DNA of 64,000 nucleotides from Lysobacteraceae bacterium (GTDB lineage: Bacteria > Pseudomonadota > Gammaproteobacteria > Nitrococcales > AK92). A program made the translations under genes and the position numbers. The stretch is from NCBI GenBank assembly GCA_012523465.1, contig JAAYIK010000004.1, positions 62,001-126,000 of the forward strand, given 5' to 3'. Positions 55,499 through 63,252 of this stretch are shown in pieces (position 1 is the first letter of the stretch; each line of letters opens with the position of its first letter). The notes under the pieces were generated by a model, which did not search any database, was not told where the DNA came from, and saw only the letters and a program-made list of their open reading frames with translations.

Positions 55499-55558
55499 GC
55501 TGTGTGCCGCGCCTCGTCCCGAGGCTGGCCGGCCAACCCATCACTAGGAGAGCGATCC

Positions 55559-56296
55559 ATGAGTGTGGCGATCATAGGCGGAACAGGGCTGACTTCGCTG
55601 CCCGGTCTGGAGATCACCCGGCGCGAGGTCGTGCATACTCCCTACGGCACCCCGTCAGGCCCCATCACCCATGGCCGTTATAGCGGCAAGGAAGTGATGT
55701 TCCTGGCCCGTCACGGCTACGGCCATACCATTCCGCCGCATCGGATCAACTACCGTGCCAACGTCTGGGCACTCAAGCACCTGGGCGTCAAGCGGGTGAT
55801 TGCCGTGGCGGCGGTCGGTGGGATCACAGAGCGCATGGCGCCGGGCGTCATCGCCTTTCCCGACCAAATCATCGACTACACCTGGGGCCGAGCCTGCACC
55901 TTCTTCGACGTCAATCTGACCCAGGTCACCCATATCGACTTCACCTATCCCTACGACGCCGAGCTGCGCTCTATCCTGATCGAGGCTGCCAGGCAGGCCG
56001 GGATCGACCATGTCGACGGCGGCACCTACGGCGCCACCCAGGGGCCGCGGCTGGAGACCGCTGCCGAGATCAGGCGGATGCGGCAGGACGGCTGCGAGGT
56101 GGTCGGCATGACCGGCATGCCCGAGGCGGCCTTGGCGCGCGAGCTGGGACTGTGCTATGCCACCTGCGCGGTGGTGTCCAACTGGGCGGCCGGCGTCCGT
56201 GGCGAGACAGTGTCCATGAATGAGATCGAGGCTACGCTCAAGGAGGGCATGAAGAAGGTTCAGCAACTGTTGACCTACGCCGTGCCACTGCTATAA
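55559..56296 (+). CDS. mtnP: S-methyl-5'-thioinosine phosphorylase
   Basis: A 245-residue purine nucleoside phosphorylase of the MTAP group. The ATG at 55559 follows TAGGAG; a longer start at 55502 is unlikely. SVAIIGGTGL opens the fold, PPHRINYRANVWALK and GTYGATQGPRLETAAEI are family motifs. The base-binding segment reads NWAAG (Asn208), which favours 6-oxopurines, so methylthioinosine is a better substrate than methylthioadenosine; this matches PA3004 of Pseudomonas aeruginosa. It releases hypoxanthine for the neighbouring phosphoribosyltransferase. Confidence 0.92.
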   Translation: MSVAIIGGTGLTSLPGLEITRREVVHTPYGTPSGPITHGRYSGKEVMFLARHGYGHTIPPHRINYRANVWALKHLGVKRVIAVAAVGGITERMAPGVIAFPDQIIDYTWGRACTFFDVNLTQVTHIDFTYPYDAELRSILIEAARQAGIDHVDGGTYGATQGPRLETAAEIRRMRQDGCEVVGMTGMPEAALARELGLCYATCAVVSNWAAGVRGETVSMNEIEATLKEGMKKVQQLLTYAVPLL

Positions 56297-56297
56297 T
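56270..56297 (+). promoter_or_regulatory. near-consensus promoter of tRNA-Asp inside the end of mtnP
   Basis: TTGACC (56270-56275), a 16-bp spacer and TATAAT (56292-56297) make a strong sigma70 promoter. It is followed by a GC-rich discriminator (GCCGGCC), as in stable-RNA promoters under stringent control. The -10 box contains the mtnP stop codon TAA (56294-56296). Confidence 0.75.
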
Positions 56298-56326
56298 GCC
56301 GGCCTCACCGAGAGATTTCTGAAACC

Positions 56327-56403
56327 GGAGCGGTAGTTCAGCTGGTTAGAATACCGGCCTGTCACGCCGGGGGTCGCGGGTTCGAGTCCCGTCCGCTCCG
56401 CCA
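56327..56403 (+). tRNA. tRNA-Asp (GTC)
   Basis: A 77-nt tRNA with acceptor stem GGAGCGG pairing with CCGCTCC, discriminator G and an encoded CCA. The anticodon stem CCGGC/GCCGG encloses CTGTCAC, giving anticodon GTC for Asp. The T arm GCGGG-TTCGAGT-CCCGT is standard. It has its own promoter and a terminator 20 bp downstream. Confidence 0.97.
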
Positions 56404-56422
56404 CATTTCAAGCCGCAAAGGC

Positions 56423-56452
56423 AAAAAAGCCTCGCTAAATGCGAGGCTTTTT
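56423..56452. terminator. bidirectional intrinsic terminator of tRNA-Asp and ppsA
   Basis: GCCTCGC (56429-56435), TAAAT, GCGAGGC (56441-56447), with A6 before and T5 after. The hairpin and tract work on both strands and end tRNA-Asp on the plus and ppsA on the minus strand. Confidence 0.9.
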
Positions 56453-56511
56453 GTTTTCCGGCGCTTGTGCCACCTGCCCCGACGCCCGCACTGGCGTCGG
56501 GGCAGGTACGC

Positions 56512-58896
56512 TTACGCTTCCGCGTTCTTGCCGGCCAGGTACAGCCAGGTTTCGACCACGCTGTCGGGGTTGAGGGAGACGCTCTCGATGCCCTGTTCCA
56601 TCAGCCAGCGGGCCAGATCCGGATGGTCCGACGGCCCCTGGCCGCAGATGCCGACATACTTGCCGGCACGGCGGCAGGCCTGGATGGCCATCTCCAGCAT
56701 CGCCTTCACAGCCTCGTTGCGCTCGTCGAACAGGTGGGCGACCAGGCCCGAGTCGCGGTCCAGGCCGAGCGTGAGCTGGGTCAGGTCGTTGGAGCCAATG
56801 GAGAAGCCATCGAAGTGCTCCAGGAACTGGTCCGCCAGCACGGCATTGGACGGCAGCTCGCACATCATGATGATCTTGAGGCCGTTTTCACCGCGCTTGA
56901 GCCCGTTCTCGGCCAGCAGCTCGATGACCTGCTTGCCTTCCTCTACCGTGCGCACGAAGGGGATCATGACCCAGACGTTGGTCAGCCCCATCTCGTCGCG
57001 TACCCGCTTGAGCGCTTCCACTTCCATCTTAAAGCACTCGCGGAAGCTGTCGGACAGGTAGCGCGAGGCGCCGCGGAAGCCGATCATGGGGTTCTCTTCG
57101 TGCGGCTCGTACTGCTGGCCGCCGATGAGGTTGGCATACTCGTTGGACTTGAAGTCCGACATGCGCACGATGACCGGCTTGTCATAGAAGGCCGCGGCCA
57201 GGGTGGCGATGCCCTCGGTGAGCTTGTCGACGTAGAACGAGCGCGGATCCTTGTAGCCTGCCATCTGCAGACGAATGGTCTGCTTGATGTCCTCCGGCTG
57301 CTTGTCGAATTCGAGCAGCGCCTTCGGATGGATGCCGATCATGCGGTTGATGATGAACTCCAGCCGCGCCAGACCAACACCTTCGTTCGGTAGGTGGGCG
57401 AAGTCGAAGGCCCGATCTGGGTTGCCGACGTTCATCATGATCTTGAAGCCGATCTCCGGCATGTTGTCGAGGGGGATTTCCTTCACCTCGAAGTCCTGGG
57501 CGCCTTCGTAGATGACGCCGGTGTCGCCCTCGGCGCAGGAGACCGTGACGTCCTGGCCATCCTTGATCCTCTCGGTGGCGTCACCGGCGCCGACCACCGC
57601 CGGGATGCCCAGCTCGCGGGCGATGATGGCGGCATGGCAGGTGCGGCCGCCGCGGTTGGTCACGATTGCGCTGGCGCGCTTCATGATCGGCTCCCAGTCG
57701 GGGTCGGTCATGTCGGTGACTAGCACATCACCCGGCTGAACCAGGTTCATCTGGCTCAGGTCGTTGATGACCCGGGCCCGGCCGGCGCCGATCTTCTGGC
57801 CGATGGCGCGCCCGGTGGCCAGGACCTTGCCGCGCTTCTTCAGGTGATAGCGTTGCAGCACCTGGCCGCTGTCACGGCTTTTGACCGTCTCGGGGCGCGC
57901 CTGCAGGATGTAGAGCTTGCCGTCCTGGCCGTCTTTGCCCCACTCGATGTCCATGGGGCGGCCATAGTGTTGCTCGATGATGAGCGCCTGCCGCGCCAGC
58001 TCCTCGACCTCGGCGTCGGTCAGCGAGAAGCGCAGCCGGTCTTGCTCTGGCACCTCCACCGTCTTGACCGAGCGGCCGTGGGCTTCCTCGCCGCTGTAGA
58101 CCATCTTGATGGCCTTGCTGCCGAGGTTGCGGCGCAAAATGGCCGGCCGACCGGCCCGCAGGGTGGGTTTGTGGACGTAGAACTCGTCCGGGTTGACCGC
58201 GCCCTGGACCACGGTCTCGCCCAGGCCGTAGGAGGCGGTGATGAAGACCACGTCGCGGAAGCCGGACTCGGTGTCGATGGTGAACATCACGCCGGAGGCG
58301 CCGATGTCGCTGCGCACCATCCGCTGGATGCCGGCCGACAGTGCGACCTGGGAGTGGTCGAAGCCCTGGTGGACGCGGTAGGCGATGGCGCGATCGTTGT
58401 AGAGGGAGGCGAAGACGTGGTGGACGGCTTCCAGGATTCTGTCGAGGCCGCGGACGTTGAGGTAGGTCTCTTGCTGGCCTGCGAAGGAGGCGTCCGGGAG
58501 GTCCTCGGCGGTGGCGGACGAGCGGACCGCGTAGGAGCTGTCCGGCGATTCGGCTTCCAGCCGCTGATAGGCTTCGGCGATGGCATCGCGCAGCTTGGGC
58601 TGGAAGGGCGTCTCGATGATCATCTGCCGGATCTTGGCGCCGGTACGGGCGAGTGCCTCGACGTCATCGACATCCAGGCTTGCCAGCTCCTTGTTGATTT
58701 TCTCGCGCAGCCCGCTCTGGTCGAGAAAATCCCAGTAGGCGGCAGCCGTGGTGGCGAATCCTCCGGGCACCTGAACCCCGGCACTGGCAAGATTGCTGAT
58801 CATCTCGCCCAGCGAGGCGTTTTTACCGCCAACGCGGTCGACGTCCTGCATTCCTAAGGAATCGAACCAAACTACATAGTCTTGCAATGTCGTCAC
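56512..58896 (-). CDS. ppsA: phosphoenolpyruvate synthase
   Basis: A 794-residue enzyme making PEP, AMP and phosphate from pyruvate and ATP; key to gluconeogenesis from acids. The ATP-binding domain ([15 protein letters not shown] near 20, [20 protein letters not shown] near 120), the swivelling His domain with [16 protein letters not shown] near 420, and the C-terminal PEP domain ([33 protein letters not shown]) are all present. The start is uncertain: GTG at 58896 is given, but TTG at 58887 has GGAGTG 7 bp before it and would match the start of pseudomonad PpsA. It is divergent from its regulator gene ppsR. Confidence 0.93.
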   Translation of the reverse strand: MTTLQDYVVWFDSLGMQDVDRVGGKNASLGEMISNLASAGVQVPGGFATTAAAYWDFLDQSGLREKINKELASLDVDDVEALARTGAKIRQMIIETPFQPKLRDAIAEAYQRLEAESPDSSYAVRSSATAEDLPDASFAGQQETYLNVRGLDRILEAVHHVFASLYNDRAIAYRVHQGFDHSQVALSAGIQRMVRSDIGASGVMFTIDTESGFRDVVFITASYGLGETVVQGAVNPDEFYVHKPTLRAGRPAILRRNLGSKAIKMVYSGEEAHGRSVKTVEVPEQDRLRFSLTDAEVEELARQALIIEQHYGRPMDIEWGKDGQDGKLYILQARPETVKSRDSGQVLQRYHLKKRGKVLATGRAIGQKIGAGRARVINDLSQMNLVQPGDVLVTDMTDPDWEPIMKRASAIVTNRGGRTCHAAIIARELGIPAVVGAGDATERIKDGQDVTVSCAEGDTGVIYEGAQDFEVKEIPLDNMPEIGFKIMMNVGNPDRAFDFAHLPNEGVGLARLEFIINRMIGIHPKALLEFDKQPEDIKQTIRLQMAGYKDPRSFYVDKLTEGIATLAAAFYDKPVIVRMSDFKSNEYANLIGGQQYEPHEENPMIGFRGASRYLSDSFRECFKMEVEALKRVRDEMGLTNVWVMIPFVRTVEEGKQVIELLAENGLKRGENGLKIIMMCELPSNAVLADQFLEHFDGFSIGSNDLTQLTLGLDRDSGLVAHLFDERNEAVKAMLEMAIQACRRAGKYVGICGQGPSDHPDLARWLMEQGIESVSLNPDSVVETWLYLAGKNAEA

Positions 58897-59050
58897 TCCA
58901 TCTGGCCGCTACTCAGCTGCCGTTTCCCCAATGACAGGCGCCGCGAGGGCGCGGCATGCGCGCAGGAGAACTGCCTGCCTCGTTCCCCTGCCCAAAATTT
59001 TGATAGCATCCAGCAACCGCCATGTAGCCCCTCGAGATAAGGACACCGCC

Positions 59051-59899
59051 ATGGCCCAAGATCCGCAACGGCCCGTAGCAAACGCCAAACGAACCGTCTT
59101 TTTCGTGTCGGACCGTACTGGCATTACTGCCGAGACCCTCGGCCACAGTCTGCTGACCCAGTTCGACGCGACTTTTGAGCACGTGACGCTGCCCTTTGTC
59201 GACAGTCCCGAGCGGGCCTATCTCGCCATCCAGCAGATCGAAGAGGCCAATCTTGCCAACGGCGAGCGCTCCATCGTCTTCAGCACCGTCATCGACGATC
59301 AGGTCCGCGCCATCCTGCGCTCGGCGAACGCCGTCGTGTTCGATTTTTTCGAGACATTCATCGAGCCCCTGGAGCAGGAACTCAAGCTGCCCTCGTCGCA
59401 CATGGTCGGCCGTTCGCACGGACTGGTGGATAATACCATGTACGACGTCCGAATCGACGCCATGAATTACGCTTTGAACCACGATGATGGCGTCAGAACG
59501 CACCTGTATTCCCAGGCGGACGTGATCCTAGTGGGCGTTTCGCGCACCGGCAAGACGCCGTCCTGCATTTACCTGGCCTTGCAGTACGGGGTTTACGCCG
59601 CCAATTATCCGTTGACGGAAGACGACCTCGAGGAGGGGGGGCTGCCAAAGGCGCTGGAGCCCTATCGCAACAAGCTCTACGGGCTGACGATACAGCCGCA
59701 GCGGCTGGTGCAGATACGCAACGAGCGACGTCCCAACAGTCGCTATTCCTCGATCCGGCAGTGTCAATATGAAATTGCCCGGGCGGAAGCCTTGTTCAAG
59801 AAGGAAAACATTCCGTTCGTCGATACCACCACCATGTCGATTGAGGAAATAGCGACCACGATCATGCACGAGCGCAAGATCAAACGTCGTGTTTTGTAA
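59051..59899 (+). CDS. ppsR: PEP synthase regulatory protein (kinase/pyrophosphorylase)
   Basis: A 282-residue DUF299 protein that both inactivates and reactivates PEP synthase by ADP-dependent phosphorylation and phosphate-dependent removal at a Thr. The ATG at 59051 follows ATAAGGA. TVFFVSDRTGITAETLGHSL is the family N-terminal signature, the P-loop GVSRTGKT lies at 162-169, and RRPNSRYSS and VDTTTMSIEEIATTI close the fold. The frame is open to 58931, but those residues are low complexity. It is divergent from ppsA (154 bp apart), as in many gammaproteobacteria. Confidence 0.95.
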   Translation: MAQDPQRPVANAKRTVFFVSDRTGITAETLGHSLLTQFDATFEHVTLPFVDSPERAYLAIQQIEEANLANGERSIVFSTVIDDQVRAILRSANAVVFDFFETFIEPLEQELKLPSSHMVGRSHGLVDNTMYDVRIDAMNYALNHDDGVRTHLYSQADVILVGVSRTGKTPSCIYLALQYGVYAANYPLTEDDLEEGGLPKALEPYRNKLYGLTIQPQRLVQIRNERRPNSRYSSIRQCQYEIARAEALFKKENIPFVDTTTMSIEEIATTIMHERKIKRRVL

Positions 59900-59961
59900 G
59901 CGGACGCTGTGGCCGCCGCGAGGGGCGTGCCACGCAGGGTCCTTATGTTATAGTCCGAGGC

Positions 59962-60438
59962 ATGATGGTTTTCACGCAGGATCATTTTCTGGCGCTGCCG
60001 GTTCGTAGTTTCGCGAACCTGATGGAGTTGTACGAAAACAACTACATCTTCATGCGGCGCTTGATACCCGACCTCGACCTGATACCTAACGAGATGGTGT
60101 CGCGGGTGGAGGGGGCGGTCGATCTGCGCCTGCGCATCCTGGAGCGCTGTCCATACACCACCATGCTGGCCCTGACCCATGAGTTTCCTGAGGGCAGCGC
60201 CTGCGAGCCGGAAACCTGCCCGGATCTGGAGATCCGCATCTATCACGATGCCCGTACTGCCGAAGCGCTGGCCAACACCGATTTCAGCCGGGTCGGCATT
60301 TGGCGCCGCGAGCCGCCGCCGAATCCCCGCAGCCTGGCCTGGCGCTGGGAGATCAACCGCTTCCTCTATCGCTGGTTGCGCTACTGCCTGGCCCAGGGAC
60401 ATCGCTTCCTGCCGCTGGCGACGGCCGTCTCCGGCTAG
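59962..60438 (+). CDS. DUF1249 (YqiB-like) protein
   Basis: A 158-residue protein matching DUF1249: SFANLMELYENNYIFMRRLI, then SRVEGAVDLRLRILERCPYTT and LRYCLAQGHRF near the end. Members sit near cpdA, parE or lipoprotein genes in enterobacteria; function unknown. Two ATGs (59962, 59965) are available; GAGG just upstream is close. A -10-like TATAGT (59949-59954) stands only 8 bp before the ATG, so the transcript may be leaderless. It overlaps the convergent phosphodiesterase gene by 4 bp. Confidence 0.9.
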   Translation: MMVFTQDHFLALPVRSFANLMELYENNYIFMRRLIPDLDLIPNEMVSRVEGAVDLRLRILERCPYTTMLALTHEFPEGSACEPETCPDLEIRIYHDARTAEALANTDFSRVGIWRREPPPNPRSLAWRWEINRFLYRWLRYCLAQGHRFLPLATAVSG

Positions 60439-61172
60439 GCCCGGTCGCGCGCAGCTACCATGGCTGCCACCGCTCTGGTCTCGATCCAGCCCACCCCGCG
60501 GCGGGCGAGATCGCTGGCTTCCTGCCAGTCGTTGACTTCGTAAGCCGCCCACTCCCAGGGACCTGGCCATAGCGGAGCCAGCGAAGGCGGTAGCAGCTCG
60601 GCGGCGACGAAGGCGAAGTCGGGCTTGAGCGTTTCCAGGCGGTCGCGGCAGGCCGCATTCCAGTCGGGCACGACCCAGCCGATGCGCCGCTTGCCCACGG
60701 AACGGGCGACCTGGATGATGGCGCTGTCGAAGCTGATAAGCACCGCCCGCTCGCCCAGGGGCGCGCAGGCCTCGAGCACGGCGGCGACCGCCTGTGTGAT
60801 CGCGTGGTGGGGAATGGTGTCCTGCTTTAGTTCGACGAACACCGGCCCGCTGTGCGCAGCCAACCCCTGCGCCACCGCGGCCAGGGTCGGGATGGGCGTC
60901 CCCGCGTAGCGCTCGCCTAGCCGTGCCGGTTCGTGGGCGCTGATCTTGCCCAGCTCTTTTGCGCTGTACTCGACAATGGCGCCGCTGCGGCCGGTGGTCC
61001 GGTTCAGGGTAGGGTCGTGGAACACCATCGGCACGCCGTCCCTGCTCAGCTGCACATCGAACTCGACGGCGTCTGCGCCGGCGTCCAGCGCCGCCAACAA
61101 CGCCGGGAGGGTGTTTTCCGGGTACAGCTCGCAGTAGCCGCGGTGCGCGATGATACGAAGCGACTTGGGCAT
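60435..61172 (-). CDS. ugpQ: glycerophosphodiester phosphodiesterase, cytosolic
   Basis: A 245-residue GDPD-family TIM barrel. The ATG at 61172 (MPKSLRIIAHRG) has GAGG 9 bp before it; the frame runs to 61235 but that part is a Pro-rich lead. The catalytic HRG is at 10-12, PENT at 18-21, the metal-binding EFD at 37-39, and HD at 52-53. It hydrolyses glycerophosphodiesters from phospholipid turnover to glycerol-3-phosphate. No signal peptide is present, as in UgpQ. It stands alone. Confidence 0.92.
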   Translation of the reverse strand: MPKSLRIIAHRGYCELYPENTLPALLAALDAGADAVEFDVQLSRDGVPMVFHDPTLNRTTGRSGAIVEYSAKELGKISAHEPARLGERYAGTPIPTLAAVAQGLAAHSGPVFVELKQDTIPHHAITQAVAAVLEACAPLGERAVLISFDSAIIQVARSVGKRRIGWVVPDWNAACRDRLETLKPDFAFVAAELLPPSLAPLWPGPWEWAAYEVNDWQEASDLARRGVGWIETRAVAAMVAARDRA

Positions 61173-61244
61173 GGACGTTGGCCTCGTGCAGGAGTCGGGC
61201 GGCGGCTCGGGCGGCGCGGGCAGCGCCGATGCCACGAACCCTTA

Positions 61245-62630
61245 CTAGCACAAGTTATGCGCCCCTGCAGGTCGGCGGGCAAGCGCGGCGCCGGAGGGGA
61301 TTACGGCGCAAACTGCCTGATCTGCCGCTGCAGCTGCTTGAGATCGGTGGTGGAGGGGGGGCTCGACGCCGTAGCGCAGGCGCAGATAGAGCGCGGTGAT
61401 GGCCCATACCTGCTCCGCCAGCTCGGGACGGGCGGCCGCCACCCGCTCGGCATAGTCGCGCGGACCCTCGCCTGGCGCCCGGGGTAGCTGCCGGCGGGCG
61501 AGCTTGCGGCAGAAGCGGGCGTAGGCGGCAACCAACGGGTCCGCGGGCCGCTGCGTCGAGCGCAGTAAGAGCAGCGCGATCAGCCCCAGCGCCAGGGCCG
61601 TCAACGCCGTCAGGGCGGCGATGGTGCGCGGCCAGTCGATCAGGCCGATGCGTCGCAGCAGCTGCTGCTGCAGTTCCGGCCCATAGCCCATCACCCAGCG
61701 GTTCCAGGCGGTATTGAGGGCGTCCCACTGCAGGTGCAGCCGCTTCAGGAAGCCTTCCGAACGGGCCAGGAAGGGGATCGGCTCGCCGGCGGGAAGTGCC
61801 GCCGCCAGGCTACGCTCGATGCGGTGCGGGGCGATGAAGCTGGTGGCATCGACCCGCACCCAGCCTTCGCCTTCGAGCCAGACCTCGGTCCAGGCGTGGG
61901 CGTCGGACTGGCGCACGATCAGGTAGTTGCCAGCCGGATTGATTTCCCCGCCCAGATAGCCCGTGACCACCCGCGCCGGGATACCGGCGGCCCGCATCAG
62001 CACCGCAAAGGCGCTGGCATAGTGCTCGCAGAAACCACGACGAGTCTCAAACAGGAACTGATCCACCGGATCCTGCGGCAACGGTGGCGGGCTGAGGGTG
62101 TAGACGAAGTCGTGGCGGCGGAAAAAATCGGCTGCGGTTGCCAGCAGCTCGCGGTCGCTCAGGCTGCGGCGGCGCCAGCTGGCAGCAAGGGCCTTGGCCC
62201 GCGGATGGACGTCGGCCGGCAGCGCCAGGTAGCGAGCTTTGCGCTGCGGCGGCAGCGTGGGCTCCAGGCGGTAGTCCGGCGCCGACGCCAGCGAATAGCG
62301 CCGCCGCTCGTACACCGGCTCGGCTGCCTCCAGCAGCAGCCCGTCGCTCCAGCGGGTGCCGGCCGGTGCCGTTAGCGGCGCGTCCAGGGTGAGCAGCCAG
62401 CGGCGGCTGTGCGGCTCGAGCTGAATGGTGTAGCGGACGATTTCACCTCGTCTTTCGACCGCGGCCGCACTGGACGGGCCCGGTGCCTGGCGCCAGACGC
62501 GGCCGTCGTAGCTGGACAGCACTGGGCCGCGCCAGTAGCGCTGCTCCGGGCGCGGTGGCTCATCCTCGAATTCGACCCGGAATGCCACTTCCGCCGACAG
62601 GCTGAGCTGGGCGATGTCGCCCGGCGCCAT
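61245..62630 (-). CDS. TgpA fragment: transglutaminase domain and C-terminal membrane helix
   Basis: The second open frame of the broken gene, 461 residues from an internal ATG (MAPGDIAQLSLS). It carries the transglutaminase-like domain with the catalytic Cys in RRGFCEHYASAF, the His in SDAHAWTEVW and the Asp in WVRVDATS. One membrane helix follows (LTALTALALGLIALLLL) and a DUF4129-like cytosolic tail. The last 30 or so residues (from HHRSQAA on) are out of frame with the expected family end. Confidence 0.75.
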   Translation of the reverse strand: MAPGDIAQLSLSAEVAFRVEFEDEPPRPEQRYWRGPVLSSYDGRVWRQAPGPSSAAAVERRGEIVRYTIQLEPHSRRWLLTLDAPLTAPAGTRWSDGLLLEAAEPVYERRRYSLASAPDYRLEPTLPPQRKARYLALPADVHPRAKALAASWRRRSLSDRELLATAADFFRRHDFVYTLSPPPLPQDPVDQFLFETRRGFCEHYASAFAVLMRAAGIPARVVTGYLGGEINPAGNYLIVRQSDAHAWTEVWLEGEGWVRVDATSFIAPHRIERSLAAALPAGEPIPFLARSEGFLKRLHLQWDALNTAWNRWVMGYGPELQQQLLRRIGLIDWPRTIAALTALTALALGLIALLLLRSTQRPADPLVAAYARFCRKLARRQLPRAPGEGPRDYAERVAAARPELAEQVWAITALYLRLRYGVEPPLHHRSQAAAAADQAVCAVIPSGAALARRPAGAHNLC

Positions 62631-63252
62631 GGTGTCGCTGAGACCGGACGAGGCGCCGCGGGCATCATCGGGTAACCGCCACCCGGGGGAAGAAGACGAA
62701 CAAGATCAGCATCACCGGTATGGCCTGCAGCAGCAAGGTCGTCGCCAAGTGGGCATGGCGCCAGGGATTGGCCGGCGGCCGGGCTTGGTGGGCGACCATG
62801 AGCAGCACCGTCAGCGCCCAGCCGGTGAGGGCCAGATAGACGATCATCCCGATGGACTGGTCGTAGAGAAACTGGGTTGCCGCCAGCAGATAGCCCAGAT
62901 ACATCAGCACATGGACATCGCGGCGCTGGCGCATCTCCAGCAGCTTGAGGGCCGCCATGGCGACCAGTAGCGCGGTACCGGGATCGCGGCCCAGCAGGCT
63001 GCCGTGCTCGAGGTAAATGCCGGCGGCGGCCCCCACGGTCAGCAGGGTACGCAGCCAGCCGGGCGGCAGCCGCTCGCCGCGGCGTGCAGCCCAGTAGCGC
63101 CAGAGGCCGCAGCCCACGGCCAGCACCAGTAGCCAGGCTGGCAGCCGCGGCGCATGTGGCGCTGCTGCCAGCGCGGTGATCAGCAGCAGCGTGGTTAGCG
63201 TCGGCAGGGACAGCAGCGGGCCGCGGGAGCTGGTAGGGGCGGCGGCAGTCAT
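61301..63252 (-). pseudogene. tgpA: tgpA, DUF3488/transglutaminase membrane protein broken by two frameshifts
   Basis: An intact TgpA would run from the ATG at 63252 to a TAA at 61301-61303 when two frame breaks are undone. Break 1 lies between FFPRV (about 62680) and RLPDDARGASSGLSDTMAPGD, which resumes in another frame just after. Break 2 is at a G7 run (61355-61361, minus-strand C7): with six Cs the chain ends EPPSTTDLKQLQRQIRQFAP, with seven it reads into other sequence. The gene is coupled to the upstream DUF58 gene (ATGA). Both breaks could be real or sequence errors. It would be a membrane transglutaminase-like enzyme, essential in Pseudomonas aeruginosa. Confidence 0.75.
62665..63252 (-). 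CDS. TgpA fragment: N-terminal DUF3488 membrane domain
   Basis: The first open frame of the broken gene, 195 residues from the ATG at 63252, which overlaps the stop of the DUF58 gene. It has about six hydrophobic helices (LTTLLLITALAAAPHA, LLVLAVGCGLWRYWA and others, ending in AIPVMLILFVFFPRV), the DUF3488 bundle. It stops five residues after PRV, where intact TgpA proteins continue into the periplasmic transglutaminase domain. Confidence 0.78.
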   Translation of the reverse strand: MTAAAPTSSRGPLLSLPTLTTLLLITALAAAPHAPRLPAWLLVLAVGCGLWRYWAARRGERLPPGWLRTLLTVGAAAGIYLEHGSLLGRDPGTALLVAMAALKLLEMRQRRDVHVLMYLGYLLAATQFLYDQSIGMIVYLALTGWALTVLLMVAHQARPPANPWRHAHLATTLLLQAIPVMLILFVFFPRVAVTR

